NCBI RefSeq assembly: GCF_028009165.1
Contig: NC_079245.1
Span: 2,294,001 to 2,358,000, forward strand
Origin: Akanthomyces muscarius
Taxonomy: Eukaryota; Ascomycota; Sordariomycetes; Hypocreales; Cordycipitaceae
Direction: 5' to 3'
Length of the DNA stretch: 64,000 bases
Positions 1 to 11,029 of this stretch are shown here, in pieces. The notes beneath the pieces are model-generated. The model saw nothing but the letters and a program-made list of their open reading frames with translations, did no database searches and was not told where the DNA came from. Positions within the stretch are counted from its first letter, which is position 1, and each line of letters starts with the position of its first letter. Position numbers and translations under genes: made by a program.

Positions 1-2182
1 ATGTTGCAGAAAAGAAACGTTTTCCATTGAGGCTAACAACATTGAGACGGTAAAAGAAAAGCCTCGTCGTCAGAGCCGGGCATCTGCGGCCCAGGAGGTG
101 ACGTCGTTTTACATGTGTTTGTGCGAGGGGAAGCTAATAAACATTCATGATGTTATCTGCGTAACCAAGATGCAGGCGGGATACGACAGGACAGGAACTG
201 AGGGAGGAGAGACAGAGACAGAGGGCAAGATGCAGATGGATGAAGCCGTTCACGATGATTACTGGTTTTATAGACATGTAGACGGTCATGGAACTTTTTC
301 CTATTTTGATAGTGTCGAGTCGAAACAAGCACACTTCTCCATAGAAATTTCTCCACGGCGCGCCCGGAACAAAACGTCAGTTGAACTGACCCAAAGAAAA
401 AAAGAAAATGACCCCAGAAATAGAAGTGTACCCTTGAGCAAAGAATGATGCTGTCCATTTTGTGGACAAGGCGATCGGGAACAAGTGATGTAACGATTCG
501 ATTGTCTTTTTGGCGATGCGTGGTTCGGCAAGCCGGAGGGTAAGGTCCCGCAGTGTGGTGAAAGGGAAGAATGATGTCATTGTCGTTGTCGTCGGCTGTT
601 TTCTTCTTGTCGGGCGGCCCCACGGCACGATGGAGGGGCTTGGGCTTGACAACCCTGGCGCAAAACAAGAGGGTGTGCGGCGACTGGAGGTGAGGCTCGC
701 GAGCATGGGTTTCCTTATCTTGTGCTACGTAGGGAAGAGACGGGACAGCGCAAACTGTGCAGATACATGGGGCTTGGCGACATATAGGCGTGAGTGCGGA
801 TGGATGAGTCTGTGAAACACGCACTGGTATACTGATGCTGGTTTGATTGTTTGTATTCTGCCGATACTGGTAGACACGGATGGGGACAAGGCATTTGCAC
901 TTGTAGCTGGCAGTGTGCTGCTTGATGTCACCGCATGAAGCCATCGTGAAGGACCAGTGAGTAATGGGATCCACGTCACTACTAGTGGAGGATTGGCTCG
1001 TGTCATGTCACCCACGCTGCTGCTGTAATCCAGGCTCGATCACCGTGGGCCTCGTGAAAATAGGCTGCATCGCGCCAAGTCATGACGTTTCATGGTAAAC
1101 TCGGAGTCAGTAATGACTACCCTACCAGTACTTGCCTAGCTGTTCTTATCTTTGACCACCACAACCAGCCAGAGATAGTGGCGCTGAGAACGACACCACC
1201 CTACGGCGGCCTGCCCCCTGCTGCCTAGGTACCTAAGCACAGCCTAGCGCCAAGGAAGAGACAGGGCTCAGGCACCTGAAATACAGAGGTACAGTGCCTG
1301 GGGATGTACCTACTCCAGGGGAGGCTGCGCTGTGTGTCGAGAGCAGTTTCGGCATCTCTTGAGGGGTTTTCAGTGATGAGCCGCGCTGTAAAATCCACAG
1401 CCTGCAGGGCGCAGTTGGTGGAGACGGTGCGAAGCCCCGCAGCGAAACGGAGGCCTGCACGTCGGCCAAAAGGGTCAGCCAGTAACAGGACGGGAAATGG
1501 GGGGACCCGCCGACCGTAACCTACGGTGGCTCCATCTTGGCAGACCCCGAACCAATCACAAATGCCAGCTCGACGCCACCGTCATGTATTGCGACATGCA
1601 GCGAGAACCCCTCTGCTTTCTCTGCCTTTCTTTGCTACCAGTATGCACGCTATGTAGCCCCGCCGCCCACCGAAGATGCTTTGTCCCCCATCCGCCGCCG
1701 CCGCCGCCGTAACCAGTCGGTTAGTGCCTGACGTAGGTGTGGTCTCTCCGGAAAAGGTTTATGACGGTATCAGACAAGAATGATTATGATTTTCTCGCTG
1801 GCGCAGGGGGGGCGCCACTTTCTCCATCGCGTTCCAGCTCACGATCCGGAGGTACCTACTTGAAGTGCCTCAACATCCAAAAGCCGTTGTCCCCTTATAA
1901 AGCCTCCCCCCCGCCTCCTTCGTCGAATTCCTCACTTCTCAGACCTCATTCCTCATCAGCCTCTCTTCCATCTATCCCATATCCTCTTCACGGTAGTCTT
2001 CCATCTTCAAGACAACCTTTTCCTGTTGCATTCCTTGATTGGCTTTGCACATTGAACCTTCCGCATCTAGACTACCACCTATAAAGTCTACACCTGCTCT
2101 TTCGCTTTCCTCTACTCAGGAAAAAGCCTTACAACCTCCCACCTTGAACCAAATTTTCTTACAATCGAAAAACTCCATCATC
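1..2182 (+). promoter_or_regulatory. Left-edge intergenic region and mpdA promoter/leader
   Basis: No supported gene. The rightmost part reads as the promoter of the mannitol-1-phosphate dehydrogenase gene. There is a CCAAT box at 1552-1556, a TATA box (TTATAAAGCC) at 1895-1904, a pyrimidine-rich stretch at about 1903-2040, and a second TATAAAG at 2080-2086 that probably lies in the leader. A (CCG)n microsatellite sits at about 1689-1709. The 273-codon open frame on the minus strand at 153-974 is of low complexity, with no recognisable domain, and is not called as a gene. Confidence 0.5.
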
Positions 2183-3522
2183 ATGGCTCCTAAAGCTGTT
2201 CATTTCGGTGCTGGCAATATTGGTACGTTCAATCTTCTCTGCAATTTACTGTGCCACCCTCAACGGCCGCGCCACTCCGGCTTCCGCCGACGAGTAGCGC
2301 TGCCCCGCTGCACGTCATCGCTGCCTTGACACACCCACCACGCTCAATCACGATGGAATCACGATGCTAACATTTCACCCAAGGCCGTGGCTTTGTCGCC
2401 TGTTTTCTCCACAACTCCGGCTACGAGGTCGTCTTTGCCGACGTCGCCGATGCCCTGATTGACTCCATCAACGCCTCCCCTTCGTACCGCGTCATCGAGG
2501 TCGGCGTCGAGGGCACCACCGAGTCCAAGATTACAAACTACCGCGCCATCAACTCCAAGACGCACGAGGCCGACCTCATCGACGAGATCAGCACCGCCGA
2601 CGTCGTCACCTGCTCCGTCGGCCCCCGCGTCCTCAAGTTCATCGCCCCCGTCATCGCCAAGGGCATTGACCGCCGCCCCGCGGACCTCAAGCCCCTCTCC
2701 GTCATTGCCTGCGAGAACGCCATTGGCGCCACCGACACCCTCGCCGAGTTCATCAAGAGCCCCGACAACACCCCCGAGCACCGCATCGAGGACCACCACT
2801 CGCGCGCTCGCTACGCCAACTCGGCCATTGACCGCATCGTCCCTGCCCAAGACCCCAACGCCGGCCTCGACGTGACGCTGGAAAAGTTTTTCGAGTGGGT
2901 TGTTGAGAAGACGCCGTTTGAGGACGTCGGCATCCCCAACATTGAGGGCATCAACTGGGTCGAGAACCTCGCCCCCTTCATCGAGCGCAAGCTTTTCACC
3001 GTCAACACCAGCCACGCCACCGCCGCCTACCACGGCTACAACCGCAGAAAGCGCACCGTCTACGATGCTCTGCAGGACAAGACCATCATGGCCGAGGTCC
3101 GTGGTGCCCTCAACGAGACCAAGGGCCTGATTGTCAGCAAGCACTCCATCGACGACGATGCCCAGGCCGCCTACGTCGACAAGATCATCAAGCGCATCGG
3201 CAACCCTCATCTGGAGGACGCCGTCGAGCGTGTCGGCCGCGCCCCTCTCCGCAAGCTCTCCCGCAAGGAGCGCTTCATCGGCCCCGCCGCCGAGATTGCT
3301 GAGAATGGCGGCGAGATCAAGTACCTCCTCGACGCCATCGAGATGGCCTTCCGTTTCCAAAATGTCGAGGACGACGAGGAGTCCAAGGAGCTCGCCACCA
3401 TCATGTCGGACAACACTCCCGAGGATGTCGTCGCCAAGGTCTGCGGCGTGCAGACATCGGAGAAAATTTACCCCCAGCTTGTCCAGGTCGTCAAGCGCGT
3501 CCAGGCCGACAGCAGCGAGTGA
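2183..3522 (+). CDS. mpdA: Mannitol-1-phosphate 5-dehydrogenase
   Basis: The enzyme interconverts fructose-6-phosphate and mannitol-1-phosphate with NAD(H) in the cytosol; it is the main entry to mannitol synthesis in ascomycetes. The exons are 2183-2222 and 2384-3522, giving 392 aa, close to the usual size of about 388. The phase-1 intron (GTACGT donor, CCCAAG acceptor) splits the Rossmann nucleotide-binding motif GAGNIGRGF, so the short first exon is essential. The N-terminal NAD domain runs to about residue 190 and is followed by the helical mannitol-dehydrogenase C-terminal domain with the segment HATAAYHGY. The start is the first ATG after a leader with a TATA box and is preceded by CATCATC. 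The third position is strongly C-biased, as in highly expressed fungal genes. The family assignment is firm. Confidence 0.95.
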
Positions 3523-5414
3523 CTACATGGCTCGCGCTCGAAGCTGTAAAGGGTTTTTCTTTTGTCTAGTGTATACCCGGATGGCGTTTATGATTTTATG
3601 AGCATGGTAGCATGGAGTTTGAGAATTGTATAGATTATCAATAGCGAAAAGATGATTTCTTATATTTATAAAAATGCTGCGCAACAATGTGAATGCTGTA
3701 AAGTGTGCATGGAGGACTGTCAAAAGTCGCTGGTCAAATTGCTGTGTTCGGGGTGGGTATTTGGACGGCCTTGGCTGCGCTGATATCGCGGTTGTGGTAC
3801 ATGACAATCATGGCATCTACTGAGCGACTTGATCAGTAGAAAACTTCATCTTCATTTTTTTCCCCAACATTAGTTTCTATTACTTAGATTCCCTTGCAGT
3901 CGTCTTACCCACCGCGGTCCTCTTTTATCATCTCTGTAACTTTACGCCTAGAAGGGTGTCACCTTGACTCTTTCGCCCTATGCTTCGGTACTGTACAGCA
4001 TTAGGTTTGGAACCTCGGCAGACTCGTGCCTGCTGCCAAAGCCCCCCGCGCCGTGAATGGACTCTGACCCTTCTCGCTGAGCTGCAAGAGGCCCCGGTTC
4101 CCAGGTGCAAAGTACCCTGATCTGCTGCTGTGCCCTCCCCTCACAGTACAGGCACCCCCCCTGTTTCAGGCTCGCCTCTGTCCGGCGGCATGGCAGCCCG
4201 CACCCGAGACCTTTTTGCTTCCGCCCGAATGTGCATGCTCTTGACCCCCCCCCCCCAGAGGCCAACTGGATCGGATGGAAAACTCGGATCGAGCCGCAAG
4301 TGCACCGTTGGTGTTTTACAAAACTGGGAGTGAGATTGTCTGATCCACAGTAGTTGTCGGTTGGGTTTCGACTCGAGAGGCACGAGAGGGCGGTCGGATT
4401 GGCAGCGTTGTCACGGAACATATGAAACAATGTGTTGCAGGTGACACAACCATGGGATGTGGCTGGCTGGACTGTTTCCTTTTCTATATGTCTCTGTAGA
4501 TCTTTGATCTATAAATTCGAGGGAAAATAACAGCAGGAGTCCCACCGTCTGCTCCGCGTTGGGTCCATCATGCTCTGGGCCAATGCGACGAGATCCGGGA
4601 CTTGAAATTTCTCAAACATCTCCGCCGTTTCCTCAATCACCACAGATCGGCTCTCTTTGCTAGTCCATCAGATGTAACATTCCTCTCTTGCATTTTGCTG
4701 TGTGGTGGCACGGGCCATCGGCAAGACAGAGAACTGCGTATCCGCAAGGGACCATCGGGCGACCCGACTGTCCCTCAACTTTTAGGCTTTCTTTCTATTC
4801 CTTCTTTCCCTCCAGCAAGAGGCAAACCGACTGTTCGGCCGATCTTTGTGTATCACGAGGTGAAAATCATGCTTGTCCGTAGAGGTGGCCCGGGAGGTAC
4901 TCGCATCCATGTACCACCGACGTGGAATTTCTGGCCGGATGGGATCGTCGGCGCGCACATCTGAGCACTGTCTTGCTTCTTCATAGCTGAATGTTTACTT
5001 CGAGCAAGGAAAGGGCCGGATCTCCATCACCTCTGCGCAACGGCCTGGGCAAACGAATATACCTCATGCGCCATGATACACGGCTGGGCCGCTGTCGGCC
5101 ACCGCATCCAAAAATGGTTGCAAAAATCTTAAACATGATGCGGAAGAAGCGCTCACATACTATCAACACGGGAAAAGAGTCCAGCTTCTGTCTCAATCTC
5201 GAAACACTTTGGGCTGCTTCATGCTGGCCCTCATCAAGCGAGCGGAATGCGGACAGGTTTCTGGCAACTGAGGTTTCCAACGGCTATAAATGACTTGGAA
5301 GCTCCTTCTTAAAGATGTTTCGACCATCCAGCACTTCTCACCATCAAGACTACCATCAGTCTTGAATTTCGAACCATATTTACGCTGCACAGAATACCTT
5401 GTCCCATACCCATC
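3523..5414. other. Intergenic, 1.9 kb, with SSP1 promoter
   Basis: No supported gene. An uninterrupted run of 12 C lies at 4245-4256. A TATA box (CTATAAAT) at 5284-5291 lies about 130 bp upstream of the small secreted protein ATG at 5415 and is its likely core promoter. Short open frames here lack domains and splice support. Confidence 0.4.
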
Positions 5415-5828
5415 ATGCAAGCTACACTTTCGTCTCTTGTCCTGCTAGCGGCTGCTCCGCTGCTCGCATACGCAGACCATTCACCCTGCAAGAGAGGCCT
5501 CAACTACTGCGGATCCGTTCTGATGAGAAGCTACGGTACGTTGCTCTCTGAGATGCGTGCTTTTCCACCTTGACTATACATGCTAACGTATCGAGCGCTA
5601 GGCTGGAGTGAAGCTGAGCTCCGAAGCGTCACGCCGGCGACCTCCATTCCGGTTTCTGAGCTTCTTTTTCGCTGCCAGCCTCTTGATGAAGTGGTTTTTG
5701 TCGAGATTTGCTATGACGGCTGCATCGACGCCGGCTCAGACAGGTCGGACTTTTGCGAACGTAAGCGGCCACCCCATTCCTCTCATTTTCTAGTTGCACT
5801 CGACTAACGTCCAATAGCGTCCGACTAA
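5415..5828 (+). CDS. Small secreted six-cysteine protein (SSP1)
   Basis: This is a three-exon gene: 5415-5535, 5602-5760 and 5818-5828, with introns of 66 and 57 nt, both with good donors (GTACGT, GTAAGC) and a GACTAAC branch in the second. The product is 96 aa. It has an N-terminal hydrophobic signal peptide (about residues 1-20, ending ..LLAYA) and six cysteines in the mature part in the order C-x6-C ... C-x11-C-x3-C-x10-C. Motifs are CKRGLNYCG, ICYDGC and a C-terminal SDFC followed by EPSD. It is a paralogue of the protein encoded at 11030-11385 (minus), with the same cysteine frame and a phase-1 intron at nearly the same place. The function is unknown; it is probably an extracellular disulphide-bonded protein. 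It is more divergent than the second copy. Confidence 0.8.
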
Positions 5829-6295
5829 AGCTCAACTACGTGTGACTACGGCCCTCTAAAGGAAAGTTGCCTACAGAACCTCGATGTTGGTTTTTGTCCT
5901 GGCTAGCTTAGGTTTTCCCAATATCTTGTTATGCAAATGCAGAGGTTTAGACACTAGAGCAATATAGTTCCAATGGCACGACCATCTCAACATCCCGAAC
6001 AACTGCGCCTAAAATCCGTAGCGTAAGATTAAATGGTAATTATTTGGTTTATTGTTCTTTAAGTTCTCTTATTAATATGGTAATCTCTAAATCCTTTTCT
6101 TCAAACTCTTACTCGACATTCATTTCTTGTTCTAAAACCATCCTGCGATTTTGGGGTTGACTATTATCTTTCGCGATGCCTGTGCCCGCGAACAGCACCC
6201 ACCGCCCTCACCACAGAGATGAAAACGTTGCGCAAATGTCACGTCGTTGCTGGCACAAAGGGTACACCTAAGGGTAGGAGTTTCTACGTACTGAT
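5829..6295. other. Intergenic, AT-richer stretch
   Basis: No gene seen. The stretch at about 5930-6130 is visibly richer in A and T than the neighbouring genes. It leads into the decayed gene relic that follows; the 5' end of that relic may start near 6180 but cannot be placed. Confidence 0.3.
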
Positions 6296-6960
6296 GTGAA
6301 AATCCACGTTATAAGTCGGGCGCATGACCTGAGCTCCCTCGGCGCCATCTTTCATGCCTCGCCCAGCTTGTACCGAACCTGCGGGCACAACATCCACGAA
6401 TATAGGGAGGTCGTCCTGCCCAAAGACCTTGAAGAGTTCGAGTCGGACGAGCATCAGCGCTTAATTCGCACGATATGGCGAGTTCATCTCATCTACGAAT
6501 CTCAACGCGCTGTCGTAAAAAACAGAAGGTCTAGTAATGGAAGACGCTCAAGGGCTTAAATCGACGCCGGCCGTCGAGCTTCCCACAAAAGTGCCACCAG
6601 CGCCGACCGCTGACAGGTACAGCTCCTGCGGCTCGCGCCACGATTATGAAAGCTACATTGGCCCTGTACGTTACGATCTAGGCCACGATCCATGGGCTTA
6701 CAGTAACGGCATGCAGCGTAGCTCCGGCTACGGCTGCATAAAGTATAGCCTCGAGTACGAAGAGTTACACTCGGCTGCCCAGTATGTTCGCGAGTGGCAT
6801 GGCGAGGAACTGGCCGCCAGAAGCGGGAACCCTTAGAAGAAACTCCGGAATGGACGAGCGAGAGCTGACGGCCACAAGATGTCAGTGGTGGCGGGCAGAA
6901 CGCTCTGATGCCAAGCGCTGGGAGGCAAGAAGGCGCCGAGTAGACCAAAGTTCATCATGA
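6296..6960 (+). pseudogene. Decayed relic of a fungal hypothetical protein gene
   Basis: Protein-like sequence continues through three different reading frames. The first, 6296-6559, contains a segment of the type HDLSSL..IFHASPSLYR followed by an EFESDEHQRLIRTIWRVHLIYE-like acidic/helical stretch. The second, 6537-6836, is rich in Tyr and Trp and ends at a TAG. The third, about 6860-6960, includes WWRAERSDAK. The first part recalls the N-terminal 'ASP-x-x-YR' region of uncharacterised fungal proteins that resemble F-box proteins. No initiator with flanking intron signals restores one frame, so I read it as a pseudogene. The alternative is an unusual multi-exon gene with poor splice sites. 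Function cannot be assigned. Confidence 0.4.
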
Positions 6961-7882
6961 AGGCGGCCACTCGATGTGACAACGCGAGAGGATGAATTAG
7001 AAAACAGGAGTTAAAACAGTGACACTGACTGGCAAATTGTTCAAGTTACATCGCAAAACCCCCACCAATAAACCCGCCCTTGAGGCCCAGCGTCTGGTCT
7101 TTCTTTTTTCTTTGCACCTTCCGCATTTAGGGAGCGTCTGAATCAATGTCTTTCCTTCTTCTTGGCCTTATTTCTCCTCCCCATCTCTTTTTTTTTCCTG
7201 TCCCTATTTTGTTCTTCCTCAATCGCTTTTTCCGATTCTCAATACCGACGGTTTGCCACCATGCCCGCGTCTAGCCTTCCCGGCCCGTCGCTGCATCGTG
7301 TGGCTTGCCGGATCATGCACGTCTGTTTTTTTTTTATCGGGGCCGATCCAGGCCCTGATCACGGATCATCACTGAGGCTCACAAGCCACTTAACTGCACG
7401 GCTGTCGAGATATTGATAGTAGAATCCTGCTATACATGCGTTCGTATACGAGTGCATTTATTGGCCGTTGAAGCAAAATTTTCATCGTCGTCTCCTCGTG
7501 CTGTTTGCTTGGCGGGACAAACATGCCGTGGCGAAGCGACACCAGCCTTGCCCGGGACACCTTGTGAGCTGATGAAAAGGACCAGTCTTGCAGGAAAGAG
7601 CAAATTTTTCGCTACTGTCGAGCAAAAGTTCCGTGATTTGCCAAGAGAGTAGTGTCGAGGTAGCTGAAATATGACCGACGAGGAATGAGCGACTGAGTAC
7701 CGTGTCTCACTGCCCGCACGTCGTATTACATGCAGGGTGTCTCAAAGTTCGCCGCGCAGCAACACAGTCAAGACTTCTATATATCTAGGCATCCGACCCC
7801 CAGTATCTCTCTCTTTTGTTCTTCCTTCCAACCGCAACTGAGCTTCACTTCACCAAACCTCATACTGGTAGATCTATTCACC
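6961..7882 (+). promoter_or_regulatory. Promoter region of the DUF4419 gene
   Basis: No gene seen. T-rich tracts at 7100-7215 produce apparently hydrophobic open frames that lack an ATG. A TATA-like TATATAT at 7778-7784 lies about 100 bp upstream of the ATG at 7883 and is followed by a CT-rich leader (about 7806-7850), which fits a fungal core promoter. Confidence 0.45.
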
Positions 7883-9226
7883 ATGCTTCGAACAACTCTT
7901 CTCAGCGCCGCCTTTGCGGCCCTTGCCGGCGCCGACCAGACCATCATCGTCGCAACCGACGTGCCTCCTCTGCCTCTGCAGACGCAATCTGCCGTGCTCT
8001 CCGCCGCAGACCTCTGGTCGCAGAGCTGTCCCGAGGAGCTCGCGCCGCAGGTACCCTACAACGCGTCCCTTCTGCTCTCCAAGTACACGCCAGAGTTCAA
8101 CGTCGCCGATACCACGGCGTTTCCTCCCAACACCGTCTTTCCGTCCTCAGGTAGCGTGGTGCGGGGCGCGCTCGAGGCCTGGGCGCAGCATCAGCATCTC
8201 TTCCTGCGGCCCGATGAGGTCTGGTTCGAAGTCCTGGCGCAGCTCAACTTTTACATGGCTGCCCACGCCGAGGATGTGCGACACCTGTTTGTCGACTTTG
8301 AGGGACAGCAGGAGATTGTTGTCAAGGACTACACCTGGCGAAATGTGATTTCAAGCTTCGCAGGAGAGATCCAAAAGCGCGTCAAGACGGACTGGCTCGA
8401 GGCGTGGATCATGCCCGGCTTCAGCACGAGCACCGAGGACGACAGCATGACGGCCACGGTACTGATGATGGGCCTCGTGAAGCAGTACTTCAGCTTCACG
8501 GGCGGCATTATCTGCGGCCTACCACGGGTCACGCTGCTCGGCAGCAGAGAGGACTGGCAGAGGCTTTCGGACAAATTGGACCGCCTGCCCGAGTTTGGCG
8601 CGGAGCCCAAAGGGTATGCGCAGAATCTGCGTCCCATCTTTGAGCGATTCGTCAGGACGTTTGATGAGCCGCACAGCAAGGACATCAAGACATTTTGGCG
8701 CCAGATTGTTCGCGCCGAGCACCATACAACGTGTGGCAAAGGTCCGATTGAGTATTCCGTGACCGGTTGGATCCTGGGCCTTTTGCAGTGGACTGAGCAC
8801 GGTGATCTACGCGTGCCCCAGCCGCGCACCGACGACACGTTCTATGCCGCCCATAACGACAAGAATACCGAGATTGTGACGCTTGATGGTGTACAGTACC
8901 ACCCCCAGCCGATGGACAAGCTGCCTGTGGGGTACGCCAAGGTGCCGATGAAGATGCTCGACTTCCCGGAGCCCGGCACCGACAGCGATGCGTTCCTGCT
9001 GGCGGGCAACATCGGCGTCAACCGCACGGCGAGTATCAATGGCGGGTACACGCGTGCGCAGCCGATGAGCTCATGGTTCATGTATGGCCCGGTGGACAAG
9101 AGCTACAACGTGACGACCATCCGTGGCAGCTATAAGGAGTTGCAGACTTTGACTAACGGCATGGCGGTGCAGCAGAGCTGTCCCGGATATCAGCGGCCGT
9201 GGGACCCCTCTGGCGGAGAACAGTAG
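7883..9226 (+). CDS. Secreted DUF4419-domain protein
   Basis: A single-exon gene for 447 aa. The ATG at 7883 is preferred over the upstream in-frame one at 7730 because it opens a clear signal peptide (MLRTTLLSAAFAALAGA) and lies downstream of the TATA box. The body matches the DUF4419 family (PF14388). The hallmarks are RPDEVWFEVLAQLNFYM at about residues 112-128, then HAEDVRHLFVDFEG, a FSTSTEDD segment, and a conserved tryptophan/serine-rich central part up to about residue 310. The C-terminal 150 residues are less conserved and carry the N-glycosylation sequons NRT and NVT. The biochemical role of DUF4419 is not known. A secreted version suggests an extracellular or vacuolar role. It stands upstream of a glutathione transferase on the same strand, with no sign of co-regulation. 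Confidence 0.85.
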   Translation: MLRTTLLSAAFAALAGADQTIIVATDVPPLPLQTQSAVLSAADLWSQSCPEELAPQVPYNASLLLSKYTPEFNVADTTAFPPNTVFPSSGSVVRGALEAWAQHQHLFLRPDEVWFEVLAQLNFYMAAHAEDVRHLFVDFEGQQEIVVKDYTWRNVISSFAGEIQKRVKTDWLEAWIMPGFSTSTEDDSMTATVLMMGLVKQYFSFTGGIICGLPRVTLLGSREDWQRLSDKLDRLPEFGAEPKGYAQNLRPIFERFVRTFDEPHSKDIKTFWRQIVRAEHHTTCGKGPIEYSVTGWILGLLQWTEHGDLRVPQPRTDDTFYAAHNDKNTEIVTLDGVQYHPQPMDKLPVGYAKVPMKMLDFPEPGTDSDAFLLAGNIGVNRTASINGGYTRAQPMSSWFMYGPVDKSYNVTTIRGSYKELQTLTNGMAVQQSCPGYQRPWDPSGGEQ

Positions 9227-9636
9227 GGAAACCAAAAGAAGAGTAGCTATCATAGTGATTGGTGTATTCGGATGTAATGAAATCAATTTACGAAACGGAC
9301 TGCATACCTGGTGATGTGAAGCAACCGACCCAGGCGGCTAGTGTGAGAGTTTCAGCTCCCACGCCACCGCAGCGTTCTAACCTACTCAATAGCTACGATT
9401 CTTCAGCTGAGCGCCCCAAAAATATCGTGAACACGTTTGCACCCAGGTCCAACACTTGTAGCGTGAACCCATCGTGAATCTACATTAGTGGCGTCTCCAC
9501 GGCCCACCAAAGCTGACAGCGGGCACATATATGTAGGACCGGGCGGTCACGTCGGACGAGTGCTTCTTCGCCTCTCCTCACTCAGTCTTTTTCTTCTCTT
9601 ACACTCACAGAAAAACAAACTATCTGAAAACAAACA
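9227..9636 (+). promoter_or_regulatory. Intergenic, GST promoter
   Basis: This 410-bp stretch holds the terminator of the DUF4419 gene and the promoter of the glutathione transferase. A TATA-like CATATATG lies at 9526-9533, about 105 bp upstream of the ATG at 9637. A CT-rich leader at 9566-9606 and an A-rich Kozak context (AACAATG) follow. Confidence 0.4.
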
Positions 9637-10278
9637 ATGTCTCTCATCAAATTTTACCGCGCCGACTACTCCTCGGCGGGCGTTACCGACGCCGTCTTCC
9701 GCGAGCTCGAGGCGGCCGCCGGCCATCCCCTCGCCGAGCGCATCGACGTCGCCCTGCACACGGGCACCCGCGACGCCGCCTTTCTCGCCATCAACCCCAA
9801 CGGCTTCGTGCCCGCCATCGTGCCCGCCGACGGGGTGCCGCTGTGGGAGTCGGCCGCCATCACCATGTACCTCGGGGAGCTGCACGGCGTGGACGCGGGC
9901 CTGTACCCGGAGGCCAAAACGACGCTGCGCGGGCAGGCGATGAAGTGGATCGTGTGGTCGAACGTGAACCTGCCTATGACGGCGCGCCAGATTAGCCGCG
10001 TGATTCATGGCAAGAAGGAGGAGGATGCGGACGTGCAGAAGCTGAGGGAAAAGGACGCGGAGACGGCCAAGGGGGAGCTGGAGAAGCAGCTCAAGGTGCT
10101 GGACGGGGGGCTGGAGGGCAAGAATTATTTGCTGGGAGAAACGTATTCGTTGGCGGACACGCACATATGGTCGTTTATGAGCTACATCAAGATGCTGGGC
10201 GTGGACCTGGACAAGATGGGCAACCTGAAGGCGTGGCTCGACAGGGTGGGTGCGAGGGAGCAGCTCAAGGGTCTGTAA
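9637..10278 (+). CDS. Glutathione S-transferase
   Basis: A single exon of 213 codons, a standard length for a cytosolic GST. The N-terminal thioredoxin-like domain covers about residues 1-85. It contains the cis-proline segment FVPAIV preceded by NPNG, and the glutathione-contacting LWESAAI motif, where the Glu-Ser pair holds the gamma-glutamyl group. The all-helical C-terminal domain follows, with the N-capping-box motif SLADTHIWS near residues 170-178. The enzyme should conjugate glutathione to electrophiles or reduce peroxides; the substrate class cannot be read from the sequence. The start has an excellent context and a preceding CT-rich leader. It is on the same strand as the DUF4419 gene but separated by its own promoter. 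Confidence 0.93.
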   Translation: MSLIKFYRADYSSAGVTDAVFRELEAAAGHPLAERIDVALHTGTRDAAFLAINPNGFVPAIVPADGVPLWESAAITMYLGELHGVDAGLYPEAKTTLRGQAMKWIVWSNVNLPMTARQISRVIHGKKEEDADVQKLREKDAETAKGELEKQLKVLDGGLEGKNYLLGETYSLADTHIWSFMSYIKMLGVDLDKMGNLKAWLDRVGAREQLKGL

Positions 10279-11029
10279 GTGAGCCGGGTGGCATCTCGGA
10301 AGTCAGGAACAAATCACCACTCTTTAAATTGGATGCAGAGCGGAAGTCTGTATGTGGTCAAATCAGAAAATAGCAAAGTGATTAGAAATGTACCACAACT
10401 TTGTTTAGAAGAGGCAAGTAATCTGCAGCGTTTGGGAAGAAAAGTCCAAGAATATGCTTTGCAATGTGTAGCAGATGATGCGAAGAACAAGCGGTACGGC
10501 CTGTGATGCTTCACTCATTATTTTCTCGAGACAGGTCCTTGCAACATGTCGCTAGTAAGGATGGGCGGAGGGTATTTGTTCAAAACAGTTCAGCCTCATG
10601 ACGGATCCCGGCGCCATTCTGAGTGCTGCTTTCCGTTATCGACAAAGGACAATAAGGTGCTAAATTAATGCCCACCGAGGTGGGATATCTATAAGCACCA
10701 TCCGTGTAGGCATTTTCCACACTACAATTCTTGCTGTCATTCATAGCCATTCGACGCTCCGCGGACTCCTAGATTCGTTTCTTGGTCGACATGCAGCGAC
10801 AAAATGAAAGTGTACATTGTTCGAAAATGCTGAGCACCCGGGACTTCGTAGGGTAAGGGGAAGAAGACTGAGTTGGCCGTCAAGATTCGAGTTTTATTTA
10901 TTTATTTTAGAACTGAGCGACGCTCCTTGAGTCAGGCATTCAACCCTTGGCTACAGTAAAGAGTGGATGTTCCACCTCTCGGCTCTATGATCTCCCAATG
11001 GCTCAGTTAAGCCTCTTTCTATCTCGGTC
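10279..11029. other. Intergenic between GST and SSP2 (convergent)
   Basis: No gene seen. The region receives the 3' ends of the GST (+) and the small secreted protein (-). A TATA-like ATCTATAAGC at about 10687-10696 has no gene downstream of it that I can support. Confidence 0.3.

Noticed and set aside
153..974. 273-codon open frame on the minus strand
   Set aside because: It has no domain, low-complexity His/Pro/Ser composition and no conserved pattern, and it conflicts with other frames; probably chance openness.
2359..3360. 333-codon antisense open frame over mannitol-1-phosphate dehydrogenase
   Set aside because: It is the reverse complement of a GC3-rich coding exon, which creates long antisense frames of Val/Gly/Asp/Ala; the sense frame is clearly the real gene.
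7162..7416. Apparent secreted protein with a hydrophobic N-terminus
   Set aside because: The hydrophobic part comes from T-rich promoter DNA and the frame starts with a non-ATG codon.
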